Below, piece by piece: positions 21,337-32,514 of a DNA stretch of 64,000 nucleotides (position 1 is its first letter; each line of letters starts with the position of its first letter). A program made the translations under genes and the position numbers. The notes below the pieces were generated by a model that was not told the origin of the DNA, searched no databases, and worked only from the letters and a program-made list of their open reading frames with translations. The DNA is from Terfezia claveryi (Eukaryota; Ascomycota; Pezizomycetes; Pezizales; Pezizaceae): contig WHUX01000055.1 of NCBI GenBank assembly GCA_015179025.1, positions 186,001-250,000 of the forward strand. Reading direction: 5' to 3'.

Positions 21337-24168
21337 TCTTGAATTTAATGCCCTTTCTAGATATGGATCTAATATCTTACAATTTCCAAAATATTTGAGC
21401 GATCTAGTACCAAAGAACGTTGAGATGTTTATTTCATAACTAGAAAAAAAAAATATTCCTTTGTTATGATCTTACTCCTCACATTATGTTGAATCGGGGG
21501 CTTGGACTCTGGGCTTTTAGCGCCATCCGGGGATGCCGCTCGAGGAGTTGATTGATAGTCCTGCCACGTAATAAGATCTATTATCTGGGCAATTAAGACT
21601 GGGCGCAGGAAGTAACGACTCGGAAGCTTCATGTTCTTCCATGACCTATAACAAGATTTTGTGACTGGATGGGAGTGATCAGACCTAAATAGGCACCAGC
21701 AGTAATCCAAACGCACTCACCCGTCGCTAACGCTACTGGCTGGATGATACTTACATGTAATATGATCTATCTACATTTCCAGGCCTATTTTAGGGTACTG
21801 TGTGGTCAAGGACATGAATATTGACAATCCCTATATCGTATAGTAGTTATATTTCCATTGGTTCCGAAATTGCGGGATGGAAAAATGCAGACCAGACTTA
21901 ACCGCAATTTGTTTATACCACACGCAGTATTATGCACGCAGATATTAGGAAAGAAAAGCTTAGCATAACGGGGGGAAATTGCCATTACGAACAGCAAGCC
22001 AATAGCTGGTCATAGCCTTCGGCCGATCTCCGGTTATTAGACGAAAAGAATAAAATAGAAAAAGTGGAAAGACAGCCCACATAAGCATAAGAAGGATATT
22101 TCTGAGGTTGTATATTCAATTAGGGCAACACAATGTTCCACAGCAAGTAAGTGCAAGTGATACTGGTGGTACCAGTAAACGTTAGGGAGAATAATGATTG
22201 AGTTTGATAAAAGGCGAATTCCTAGATAGTATGATGAAGCTGTCAAAAAGAGAGATAGGCGTCGATAATTCGAGTGGTGGGTGAAGTGCGGATCTACATG
22301 GAGGGCTTGGACTGGTAATATCAATACATCATCTTTTTCTTAAAGAAAAAAAAACAGAAAAATAAAAACCTGAGTACTCGTATGCGGGCCCAGTGAGGAG
22401 CCCATGACGGGACTGATCAGCTGCACCGTAGACAGGCGCACAGCCGCTTCTCTCCTGAAGATGATCAGCGGGGCTGTCAGCCTAGGCCATAGGCTGAGCA
22501 TGCGTATATCCTGGGCCGCTCGCAGGCAGCACATGCCTCCAGTGGGCAGTACAGCCGCCTGCGGCCAGCATACCCACTACGCTATTAGCTAACCTCTGGG
22601 TCGATTGAGTCATCCTCCAGATCAATTGGGCTATTATCCAGTAGTTCAATTTCTGTCCATTTAGCTAGAGTTGAGAGCCAGGAGGAGCCGACAATTTGTT
22701 ACGTTTGACTTTCTTTTCAGGTTACCGTAGTCATGATCTGCTAACATTTAGTATGACGATAGTTAGTTTAAGTAATCCAACTAATTCTGAAAGTATCGGC
22801 ATTGACAACTGGTACAGGACTTTTGTCAAAATTCATAAGAAACTCGGGTGGTTGATACCTACTGAGCAGTATTAACACTTCCTTTTTTTAAGGAAAAAAT
22901 GCTCAAATGCGATCCTAGTAAGGGGACCATGATGAGCCACTGGAACCTCGGGTGCAGTATTAACTCAGGTGATAGTAGATTACTGTCGAGTAGCTGGAGT
23001 ATCTACAATTTCATCTTCTTAGCCTATAAGTTTAGGCTGGCTAGAGGGTAAAGGTTAACAAGTACACTATACTTAAGTAGTTCATAATAAGAGTGTGAGA
23101 CATATAGCTGTGTTAAGAAAATAACCAGCTAATCACTACATAAAATGGAGGGTTGCGGATACTTTTCCCCAGACACACTGTACTTATTTTCTAAGTTTAA
23201 ACCAGTTTCCATTTAATCTAAATCTAGAAATAAAACAAATAATATACTTAATATACTTAATATCTTTTTGTTTATTCTATTAATTATATAGACCTTTATT
23301 TAGGATAACTGTTTTATTTAAGTTGAATACTCTCTATACTAAAGATTTACTACTTATGTAAGGAAGTCACATTCCATCTCCAGATGAAATGTATCTCCCA
23401 TTACATCCTAACTTATAATATAGTGGAACAAGCTATTACCAGCTCGCCACATGCAATAACTCCTGTATAAGGCCGGCCGGTAAGTAGTAAAAGGTATTAT
23501 AACTCATGTATTTCATTTCTATTAATGAACGTAACTCATTTAGTGGCACTGCCTCACTCAGGAAGTATATGAATGCCTGAATTTCCTCCAGTTGGAGGAG
23601 CGTTCAAGTTGAAGTCAAGCAAGAGACAGCTAGAGACAGATAGATAGCTATATATCAATAATTAAAGTATTGAGCTGCTATATTCTGGACCCTATACGGG
23701 TCTACCTCCCTCTATGTTCTAATAACAAGTTGTAGGCCCAACGGGCTTACCTTCTACAACTAGAGTGACAATAGAACATGCGAGCAAGAAATACTTAAGC
23801 AGAAACTATAGGTTACGTGCACCTATAGTTTGCTGTATAGAACTCCAGTACTGCCGCTAGCAGTAGAGAGTTGTTTGTGAAGCATGACGCCTTACTTTAC
23901 AACTTACCTATTTAACTTAATAATTATCTTTTCTATTACTCTTATATATTACTAGTTTAGTTTTACAGCCTCTTGTATTTTATATTTATATGTATATTAA
24001 ATTCTATTTTTAGAATTATGTAACTTAGATTTCTTTACTTCACCTTTACTGTAAACTTACATTAACATATACATCGGACTTAGAAAATACTGATACCTAG
24101 TTCTATATACCTTTTGATAAGCTTGAATAGACTGTTTAAACTCTATTTCTATAAGCTGCTTGTACTTT
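21337..24168. other. AT-rich intergenic region
   Basis: No gene seen. It includes a diverged SINE 3' end (22330-22408) followed by an unusually GC-rich stretch (about 22385-22570) with small internal hairpins, then strongly AT-rich sequence from about 23180 to 24170. Confidence 0.55.
22330..22408 (-). mobile_element. 3' fragment of the SINE-like family
   Basis: Read on the minus strand it ends GGGCCCGCATACGAGTACTC followed by a degenerate T/A tail. This matches the 3' end of the intact copies at 33696 and 36369 (GGCTGCATAGGAGTACTGAG plus A-tract). Confidence 0.55.
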
Positions 24169-24344
24169 CTACTTATTGTAATAACAAGTCCCTCCAATTC
24201 CCAAAGTCCCACTTTCCCCCAACGTAATTACGACCTCCTTGCCATTCACCTTCATTTTCTTGACTCTGCTATCCTCAACCCCTTTCGCTGGTTCTACCTC
24301 TCTTCTCTCCCTAGTTTCGTCCCATTCCTCTACAGGTATTTGGT
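24169..24344 (-). pseudogene. Open coding-like segment beside a foldback element, possible broken gene
   Basis: A minus-strand frame of about 60 codons ends at 24169 and runs into the left arm of the foldback element. Its composition is protein-like (KVNGKEVVITLGESGTLGIGG). On the far side of the element, about 25175-25085, another minus-strand frame (KLEVEENILEKRGGGAVSGY) is also open. They may be two parts of one gene split by the insertion. I recognise neither. Confidence 0.3.
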
Positions 24345-25064
24345 CTACTACCGCATCCACTGGCGAACAACAGTCATTGTCAGTTTAATGACATAGGTCA
24401 AGCTTATGCAGTAAAGGTGATATCCGAGCACAATGATACCGCGCACACTGAGCTACAACGGTCCAGTTTATTGAAAAAGTGCACTAGGTATCCGAGCGCA
24501 TAAAGAGGTGGATGATACCACGCAAACTGAGCTACAACGGTACCGTTTATTGAGAAGTGCACTAGGTATCTGAGCGCAGATTGGCAAATATGAGGATGAC
24601 GATAGTAGCATTGGAACATCGCCGAATTGCAATTACACATGCAGTGATTATACTCTCAGCCTTAGCCCTCTATGCCGTCATGAACATAAGCGAGATACAA
24701 TTATCAACGCATTCAAGCAGACTGGTATTTCACTTTGTCCGACTGGTAATGATGACCATCAACTGCATGTACGAGGGCTACCTAATCATGTGGTGGGGCC
24801 ATGGGAAAAAGAGTTGGATTCCGATGAAGAGGTTGAATATATTTTGCGGCTGAGGATGTGGTGGTTGAAACCGATGTAAATCCTTAGCGTTACCTAGTGC
24901 ACTTTTTCAATAAACTGGACCGTTATAGCCCAGTTTGCGTGGTATCATCCATGGAGGGGTTGTGCAATCAGACTAGGTATCATTGTGCTCGGATATCACC
25001 CTTACTGCATAAGCTTGACCTCTGTCATTCAAGGACCGTTGTTCGCCAGTGATGCGGTAGTAGC
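24345..25064. mobile_element. Foldback-type element with terminal inverted repeats of about 180-220 bp
   Basis: The left arm (24345 to about 24568) and right arm (about 24890 to 25064) are inverted copies, starting at CTACTACCGCATC / GATGCGGTAGTAG and sharing CAAGCTTATGCAGTA and TGATATCCGAGCACAATG. The left arm contains an internal tandem duplication of about 100 bp. The right arm has instead a 27-bp TAGTCTGG-type insertion. The loop holds an open frame of 101 codons, 24574-24876 with stop 24877-24879, that lacks an early ATG. It includes DTIINAFKQTGISLCPTG, which loosely recalls the C-terminal part of DDE transposases (inference). Confidence 0.75.
24941..24983. repeat. 27-bp insertion with CAGACTA end between 8-bp direct repeats
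   Basis: GGTATCAT at 24941-24948 and 24976-24983 flanks 27 bp (24949-24975) that end in GTGCAATCAGACTA. The insertion sits inside the right arm of the foldback element and is absent at the matching point of the left arm. Confidence 0.75.
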
Positions 25065-25279
25065 TTCCTGACTATCTACCATACCACAAATACCCCCGCT
25101 CTAAAATACCCTGAAACTGCTCCTCCCCCTCTTTTCTCCAATATGTTCTCCTCTACCTCCAGCTTAGGACATTCAAGTATGGGAGACTAAGAAACATGTA
25201 AGTATCTATTTTGGCTGCATTGGAGGTATCATTATGCGGTGCAAATTCTTAATGTATTCGACATGTGACGACCCTTGGC

Positions 25280-25412
25280 TTTTTTTTTTTTTTTTTTTAG
25301 AAAAAACACTCATTACTCTTCGGTCCCAGTAGCGGGACAAAGATGAACCACCCGGAAACCCTGGTGGATTTCAGGACAAGACAAGTTAATCTGTCAGGTC
25401 CGGCGCGTAGAA
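25280..25412 (-). mobile_element. SINE-like copy, minus strand
   Basis: A T-run at 25280-25298 is the poly-A tail of a minus-strand copy. Read on the minus strand it has the family core GACAGATTAACTTG, then AATCCACC, then the conserved hairpin TGTCCC/GGGACC. Homology fades beyond about 25412. No clear target duplication found. Confidence 0.75.
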
Positions 25413-25849
25413 TTTCAGACCAGCAAAAGCTCAAGTGCCTCACGGCATGTAAAAGAAACGTCTCGCATGTGGAAAAGCTCAAAGACCCGGTGATGAAACC
25501 TCTCGCGATTGATGAACCATGGCAGTCTAGATCCGGTCACCTGACTCGCCGCTTTTGGTTGGCAAGCGGAATAAGCCATTGCATAATCCCCCGAGCTACT
25601 GTATATCAACTTTTCCTTTGTTTTAAAACAAAAAACGCTGCTATAATTCATCAGCGTTTACCACATGGGCAGCGTTCACGTGTTGCATTTGTTTGTATCG
25701 GGAAGCTGCTTATTCAGCGGTGTACTGTAGAGATAACATTCACGTTAGTTTAGACCTAGAAACTTCACCCACCTTTCTTAGCTACAGCTACAGAAGTCAT
25801 TACAATAGGCCCAAGGGCTTAGAGCAACTAGACCTCCAGTTCTTCAGGC

Positions 25850-26863
25850 ATGTCCAGCCCACCTCTCCCACAAACAGCCTATAGCTACACCGCCTCTCGT
25901 CCACATTACCAGCGCCCTCTCTCCCCTGCGCCCGGCTACGCCCTCCTCACCTCTCCTCCCATCGCACACCACCCCCCACTCCTTGCAACACTTTCCCTCT
26001 CCCTCCCCCCCACTTCGTTCATCTTCTCCGCCTCGCCCCTCCTCTTCCACCCCCGTAGCTCCCGCATCGCTCTTGTCCACGATACTTCAACGGGCAAGCA
26101 CTTCCTCCCCCGTGGGCGCAAAGACGTCGGCGAGCCCCTCGCCGCATGTGCTCTCCGCGAAGGCTTTGAAGAATCCGGTTTCCGCGGGGAACTGATCCCC
26201 TGGGGTGGTGGGCCGGGGGGGACACTGCAACCCAGGCCACCTGGTTCCTACACAGGCATCGAGCGGTTACAAACAGAGAATAAAGAAGCATTCTGGGTCC
26301 AAGCTCAACCGATGGCGACCCGCAGTGGAATCATCATGTACTTTACATATTACTTCCTCGCCATAATTCCCGAGGACGACCCAGTTCCAGATAAGGGCAA
26401 GGATCGACTTGTTGGTATGCATGAGAGCGGGTATGAAGGAATTTTGGTACCGGTGGAGAAGGCAATTGAACTCTTATCCATGGCCGGCGGCCGCGAGGAT
26501 GGTAGCCTTGCCTTCGTGGCCGAGGAGAAGATGATGCCTGAAGTGAGCGAGTTGGTTCGGTCGGGTAAAATCTGGAAGGAGATGCTTGGGGGTGAGTGGG
26601 AGGATGACAATGAAGATGACCCTGTGTGTGAGGGTGAGGATGAGGATGCGGAGGATGGGGAGAAGGATGTGTGGAAGTCGGGACCTGTTTGGAGGAAGAG
26701 CGATATTCTCCGCATTGACAAAGATACAGCCAAGAGGCTAGAAGAGGAGGGGAAAGGCAGAGTTGTTCCGTGCCCGGTTAATGGGGGTGATGATGGAGTT
26801 GTGCAGGCGAGAGTGGTGTATGAGGCGTGGAGGAGGCTAAAGAAGGTTCATGACTGGAAGTAG
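25850..26863 (+). CDS. Nudix hydrolase domain protein
   Basis: Single-exon gene, 337 residues. The Nudix box is complete at residues 89-111: G89, E95, R103-E104, E107-E108 and G110 match G-x5-E-x7-REUxEExGU, with Gly at the first hydrophobic position. The box follows FLPRGRKD, where the usual proline-glycine substrate loop lies. The family hydrolyses nucleoside diphosphates linked to another moiety, using a divalent metal bound by the box glutamates. The substrate cannot be read from the sequence; diphosphoinositol or dinucleoside polyphosphates are possibilities. The C-terminal third has a strongly acidic stretch (about 245-285). The N-terminal 60 residues are rich in Pro and Ser. Start chosen at the first ATG, after a C/T-rich leader. 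Confidence 0.88.
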   Translation: MSSPPLPQTAYSYTASRPHYQRPLSPAPGYALLTSPPIAHHPPLLATLSLSLPPTSFIFSASPLLFHPRSSRIALVHDTSTGKHFLPRGRKDVGEPLAACALREGFEESGFRGELIPWGGGPGGTLQPRPPGSYTGIERLQTENKEAFWVQAQPMATRSGIIMYFTYYFLAIIPEDDPVPDKGKDRLVGMHESGYEGILVPVEKAIELLSMAGGREDGSLAFVAEEKMMPEVSELVRSGKIWKEMLGGEWEDDNEDDPVCEGEDEDAEDGEKDVWKSGPVWRKSDILRIDKDTAKRLEEEGKGRVVPCPVNGGDDGVVQARVVYEAWRRLKKVHDWK

Positions 26864-27315
26864 GCTGGAGGGATTTGGAACGTTAAGTTCCATTCATGAT
26901 TTACAAGCATATTAGCATAGACTCTGCCAGCCCGAGTTTGGGACTAGGTATGGCTAGAATAGCATAACTCTTTAATTAGCAAGCATAGCATTTTGCCGGT
27001 CCCAACCTGGTGACTGCTAACAATCCAACCGGCATACCTAGTGGCATGAAAAAATATACGGACTGTGGATTTCGGTCAATATTATCCACTTTAATTCTCC
27101 CAGTATTTATGATGGATACCGGCTGTTTTCCTAAGCGCAAGCACATCAAAAGACAACGCAGCAAGAGTTGCACAGTGTTTCAACGTTACCAATTAATCAA
27201 TCTACTGTTTCCCGTATAATTCACTATACAAGCTATGTTGTCTATAATACTAATAAAAAATTTAGGTATCCTAAAGAGATTTCAGTCCTACCGGAGGTTG
27301 CAGAAATGCTGTTGG

Positions 27316-27450
27316 CCTGCGATATCAAGCGAGTCTGACGAGTTCAGCATCCAAAATTAGATACTGTTCTCTATGATTGGTTTCTGCGTTTTGAAAGACA
27401 AGTTTCGATGAGTGGTCACCTGATTAAAGAGAAAGGGGAGGTAGAGTAGG
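27316..27450 (+). pseudogene. Fragment of a pogo/Fot-type transposase DNA-binding domain
   Basis: In one frame the sequence reads HPKLDTVLYDWFLRF followed by SGHLIKEKGE. This fits the second helix-turn-helix of pogo/CENP-B-type transposases (pattern HPxLexaLxxWF...SGxxlxekA). A stop lies just upstream (KRV-stop-RVQHPK) and another ends the frame at about 27450. The rest of the transposase is not seen. Confidence 0.6.
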
Positions 27451-27911
27451 CAGTACAGTGGAGATAGGTGAGGCATATTAGGCATCAGGGGCGGTAGTGG
27501 AGGTACATAGGCAGGACTATGCAGGCGGCGGAGGCTATACAGAGGCAGTTGATCAACGATTTGTTAGCTCAATTTACAACTTTCATAACCCGTGTTCACA
27601 TGATGCCAAGGAAAACCTCTACAAATGGATAACTCCTCTACCTAATAGCATTCGGTCCCGGCGTTATGCTAATATGGACGTGGCCTGTACTAGGAGCAAC
27701 AAATGGAATTTGTGGGAAAGGAAGGGTGAGAAGCTAAGTGACTAGGAAGGAAAGAAAACAACAGGACTGAGAAAGAGGTGATCACAATGAAAGACAAGAT
27801 GAGTACAAAGAGAGCCATAAAATCCCTTTAAAATGTGATTATCTAGATACAGCTATGAATAGTCAATACGAAGGACTGAGGTCACGTACGAGGTGCAACG
27901 ACACCATCAAC

Positions 27912-27950
27912 CTTTTTTTTTTAAAAGTAAAAAACTGAGTACTCGTAATA
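27912..27950 (-). mobile_element. SINE 3' tail fragment
   Basis: On the minus strand it reads TTACGAGTACTCAG then a T/A-rich tail, matching the extreme 3' end of the SINE-like family. Too short to be sure. Confidence 0.4.
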
Positions 27951-28303
27951 AAGTATCTCATTCGTGACGAGTGAACACATGTACATCCTAAGGTGGTTTC
28001 GAGACCAAATTGTCTCCTCCAGGGCCTCTGAGCCGTTCCATGCCCCTTATTCCCCGGGGAATTAACCTCCTCATAATGCGCAAGTAAAACACCCTCAACG
28101 AGACTCATGTGACATAGCCAACTAGTCATTGTGACTGTTTTGATATTTTGGAACCTGTCATATTATTGACTGCCGAGTGGGGGAATATGCAATGCATTGC
28201 ATAGCTGTGATCTCTTTCTAGGGGGATATGGTCAAGCATATGCATACATTTGGTGGCATGCGGAATTTGTCGATGCAACTTACCCTCTTTAGATTGAAAG
28301 TTA

Positions 28304-29014
28304 CAGTCGAACCTCTCTTACTGCATGATGTCCGTCATAGCACTTTTGATGTAGTAAGACAGGTTTATGCGGTAGCGGCGAAAATGAGAAAAAGAGCTGA
28401 TATTAAACTAAATACATGACACACTGACTAAATCCATGATATCCCGACTAAATACATGATATCCCGACCCGTTCCCACCCAAATCGGATCTAAGCCATTT
28501 CTCGAGGTGTGATTGCTGCTTGCGTTTCATATTCAGGTCTGCCATGCGGTTGGTTAGAGTAGTAATAGACTCAATTAGAGCTGAATTTATTTGCTAAATG
28601 GTAGCGATAGAGCTGTGCACGCTCACCGTCTGTTGGATCGGAAGTTTGTATATATGGTACAGATGCCATTGTGCGCTGCCTATGTGAAGAGAAGAAAGTA
28701 AAAGATAAGATGTGGGACTTCTGCTCTTTAAGCTATAACACTGAATCCGAATACCTGCGTTAGTTGCTGTTGACCAGGGTAGAATATCCGACGTTTTCGG
28801 CTGAACTCATACCCTACTATGCGATCTCGGAGTGCCTGTACACACTAATCTGAATTTTGGGAAGGCGCCAACAAGTATGCATGCAATGTTACAGTTATGC
28901 GGTTTTTAGCCCCTTGTGTGTCATTTTTACCAAACAAAAAAACTCGTCAGGAGCTTGGTATGCGTTATCAGAGGATATGCGCTTATATAGGATGCAAACT
29001 CATAGGTTCGACTG
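28304..29014. mobile_element. 711-bp MITE with pogo/Tc1-like termini and TA duplication
   Basis: The termini CAGTCGAACCT (28304-28314) and AGGTTCGACTG (29004-29014) are perfect inverted repeats for 11 bp. Similarity continues inward to TGCAT on both sides. TA lies immediately outside each end, as expected for Tc1/mariner/pogo insertion. No transposase is recognisable inside. A minus-strand coding-like stretch at about 28590-28460 (NMKRKQQSHLEKWLR) is unassigned. Two copies of GACTAAATMCATGATATCCC lie in tandem at about 28427-28466. Confidence 0.75.
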
Positions 29015-29122
29015 TAATGCCAAGAAGCACAAAAGATTTCTCATATTGTTTTCTATTGAGTGGACGTTTGAGCTCGATGACGCACATCAGTCTAAATATA
29101 ACGGAAGAGCTCCGGGGCCTGT

Positions 29123-29960
29123 CACCTTTCCTACAGTAACAGCAATGGTTTGTCATGGACGCCTTGCTTGCATTTGAATGCAGACAAGAGGCTCGTCATG
29201 ACGAGTTCTCATTATCTCGCCATAACCCACGCAACTACCCCATCAACGCGGCTACCATATCAATGCGACTACAGTACCTATAAACACGAATCCCATATCA
29301 ACACAACTACCATAGCAGCGCCAATCCCAAATAATAATAATATTCTTTCAACGCAAGTGCCATAGCTATGCTCCCCAAATTGTTTGACGGGACATGATAT
29401 TATTGATTCGGATTATAGGAAGACCCAGAGCGGCTGCAGGCCTGTGAAGTAGACATCATGAAAGATAGAAGGGAGTTCTAGTGAGCCATAACTTTCGAAA
29501 TATCCGTACAAAAGCTGGTACATTACTTGATCTGTTTATAAATAAACAGCAGATATCACAAACCCGTCCTAAAGCATGTGAATGTGATGATACAGTACTT
29601 GCAGAGTGTGGTGTTGGGATGTATAAATTATTAGGCGATAGGTAAGATTTGATTGAGCTCGAAAGGGGCAACAGTGCGAATTTCCTGGTACTTCACTTGC
29701 GGCTTCAGAAAGTGAATCATGAAGAAGTAATAGATTCAGTTCAAGCTATCTAGGCTGTACGACTGAAAGGATAGATAAATCATGTGGAAGAAACGTTTCA
29801 TGAAGCTTGCAACTTGGAGACAGAAATATAACTCGTCATGACGAGCTAAGGGGGGATTGTGCCAACCAGACTAATGACGAGCCCCTTTTTGTTTACCCAA
29901 AAGGAGCAAGGCGTCCACGACAAGGCCCCCTGCTATTACCTTTCCTCTATAGGAAAGGTG
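29123..29960. mobile_element. 838-bp foldback element
   Basis: The left arm (29123 to about 29206) and right arm (about 29831 to 29960) are inverted copies beginning CACCTTTCCTA and sharing GGACGCCTTGCT and the palindrome CTCGTCATGACGAG. The right arm is longer because it carries extra segments, including a 28-bp TAGTCTGG-type insertion and a short palindrome near 29938-29960. The interior has a coding-like plus-strand stretch at about 29505-29650 (TLLDLFINKQQISQTRPKA) that I do not recognise. Confidence 0.7.
29839..29882. repeat. 28-bp insertion with CCAGACTAA end between 8-bp direct repeats
   Basis: TGACGAGC at 29839-29846 and 29875-29882 flanks 28 bp (29847-29874) reading TAAGGGGGGATTGTGCC then AACCAGACTAA. 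It lies in the right arm of the foldback element and is missing from the left arm. Confidence 0.8.
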
Positions 29961-30441
29961 TCCTATCCCTGTAGATGTGTCGATTGAAAATAAACTTTAC
30001 AAAGGTACAGTAACCAACGAAATTTAGCTAGCGACAGAGGAAATCTAACGACATTGGATTAGTACATGCAGAAGCTGGAAACTTCCAGCTCATCATCTAC
30101 ACCGACTGCAGGTTGGTGTTGATTCTATCCACATACATTGGGCTTAAAATAGACCCCCAAACTGCGAAGCCCCTCAGTTCGGTATCCCACTACCATCAAC
30201 ATCTACCTTAAGCACTCATAAAGAAGCGTCTCCTGCTCTTGTCTCCTAATATTGAGCCACGAGATCACACTTACGAAGCCAGCGAATATCAAATTCGACA
30301 TTACATTTGATATTGCAGCTATAGCTAGATTATTACAATTCACAAGACCACCTACCTATATTATTATTAAATCAGTTAATAATTACTTCTCAATTCCTAC
30401 CATTCTGCACATCTAATCAGACTTCAAAGCTCAATCCAAAA

Positions 30442-32514
30442 ATGTCTGGTGAATTAACAGATAGCTCTGCAGAGGGCCCGGACCCCTCGTCGAGCTCTAC
30501 TGCAGTTCCGCCGCCTGACGTTACGTCCAGTACGAGTAGAGGTCAAAGTTCCGATCCAACCAATCTCAGTACTATACAAACGAGATCTAGTGCCACGCAG
30601 CAGAGGCATGCCCGTCCATACGGAGATCTCGACAGTATGATAGAGACGATAAGCAAACTTGAACCATCCCATGGGGATGGAGGACAGCGAAAAGTTGCGG
30701 TCGATAATACCAAGACCGCCCCACCGCTTGTAGAGCTGGACAGTATATGTATTCGTCATCAGAAAGGAAAAACAGCCAGAGATACCGGCATTGCGGAGGG
30801 GGAGAATCTCAAGGAAAGTCCAATGATTACGAATCCAGATCTCAAACCCCAACGCGATACTCATCTCACAACCACAAGCACCCCTGAAAGGCCAAGCCCA
30901 TCGAAGGATGCAGCTCAACCAGATTTCTCGAAATCCATCGACTTCGCCCAATCCCAGAAAGCAGACCTAATAATTACAATCGGTGGAATCACTGCCCTGG
31001 TTGTATCCAGTGTTGTGTGTCACTTCAGCCCACTGCTTCGGTACATGTGTACTTCAGAGGCGGCAAAGCCGGTTGTTCCGGTTCCGGGACTTGAATGGGA
31101 GAAGTACGAGTATTTAACCCCTAGGGGTTGTACAACAGAACCCGGAATTCCAAACTTGCCCATACTACGTATCAGCTCACAGGAGTGCTGGTCAAAGGAT
31201 AAAGGTGAGATTGTAACCATAACTTTGCACGCAATGCATGGCAATTCAGCAGAGCTACCACTGGAACTCCTTGATCTTCCCCTCATGGGCCGTATTGCAG
31301 AATTTGCCTGGGCATACTCATGTCAGCGTGTCATGATGCCGTGGTTTCGGATCTGGCTGGATCGTCCTGCCCCAATTAATCAACGGCTAGATTGGGATAT
31401 TTTTCGTGACCACGAGAATTCAGATCTCCATTTACAAACATTAGGGGTGCTTGTTGCAGTTGCAATGGTTATGCGGGATACCGCAGCCGTAAAGTCCCTG
31501 TGGAAAATGCTCTTGTTGCTCATTCCCGGGGATGGGGCGTTTGTCTCGCAATTGATAGGTTGTCCAACGAGAATTCTTGGGGAGCTTGAGGGTAAGTACT
31601 GACATCCGTCCTTCTGCCGGATTATGTTTCGTGCCTATCCTGATGTGGCGGACTGAGAAGGTCCACTACTTGCAAAGCGCCAGACTGTTCTTTCTGAAGT
31701 GACATCCGTCCTGCAGCATATTTATGATGTCTACGTTGGAAAATCCAAACCACATCCGACTCCAGAGTACCTTGACCGTATCCTAGTTAACGAAACACAA
31801 TCGCTAGGGTCATGTAGACACCCGCAGCTGGCGTGGTTTCTATGTACACTTGAGGAACGGCTTCCTTCTACAGGTTTTCTGTTGGCAGAAGCGAAACAAA
31901 CTTCCTTGGCGAAGATCTTGGCCAGCTTGTACCAGGTGGCTGGTGAACTCGAAAGCGACCACTCACAGACTGCAAACCGTGAGCCCTGGAAAGATCATAA
32001 CCCTTGCGAGCCATTGGGGGGCAGCTTATCACGCGCCATCCACCGTGTGCAGTCCGCAATTGACTTTCCTGATTGCCTCCTCCAAAGATTTGTTACGCCC
32101 GGGGATTCTCGCCCATTGACCCCGCTTGTAATTTCATCACCTCTGTTGACAGATGTGATTACCAGGTATAGCACCGTATATCGAGAGCATATCCACCAGT
32201 TACATGCGGGTGCCAAACCGAGCAACAATGACTGGATCTTCCGCTGGTGCACCGAATGGCTAAGCGAAGTGCAAGGAATGGCGGGTGAGTTCGATTGGCA
32301 CCTGTGCGTGCCTAAAAGTAACACCCACAAACCCGTGATTACACCACGGACCTTGAGGTCTGCATCACCTCCATTACCACTTCCCAGTTATCTTGATGAT
32401 CAAGGCTCCCAGATAGAAATATTCCAATGGACTGTACGGGTAACAGAGGAGTCATTTGAGGAGAAACGGGTTAGGGATTATGGGTACCGGTTCAGTGGCG
32501 GAATGGGAGAGTGA
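30442..32514 (+). CDS. BTB/POZ-like domain protein (two exons)
   Basis: Exon 1 is 30442-31591 (GTAAGT donor at 31592) and exon 2 most likely 31661-32514, after an AAG acceptor ending at 31660; the frame is kept and gives 667 residues. An acceptor four bases upstream is out of phase, so this choice is favoured, but it is not strongly supported by a branch site. Residues 1-170 are disordered and rich in Ser, Thr and Pro. Residues about 174-330 resemble fungal BTB/POZ proteins: ADLIITIGG, then a VSS...HFSPLLRYM helix, then a later DLPLMGRIAEFAWAYSC segment, as in fungal proteins where the BTB fold is followed by helices with a conserved Trp. Such proteins are usually protein-interaction adaptors; no partner is visible. 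The short repeat TGACATCCGTCCT occurs both in the intron (31600-31612) and in exon 2 (31700-31712). Confidence 0.75.

Larger units (their letters stand above)
26864..28303. other. Intergenic region with transposon remnants
   Basis: No intact gene. It contains a pogo-type DNA-binding fragment (27316-27450) and a SINE tail (27912-27950). The 82-codon frame at 27497-27745 has no recognised motif. Confidence 0.55.
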
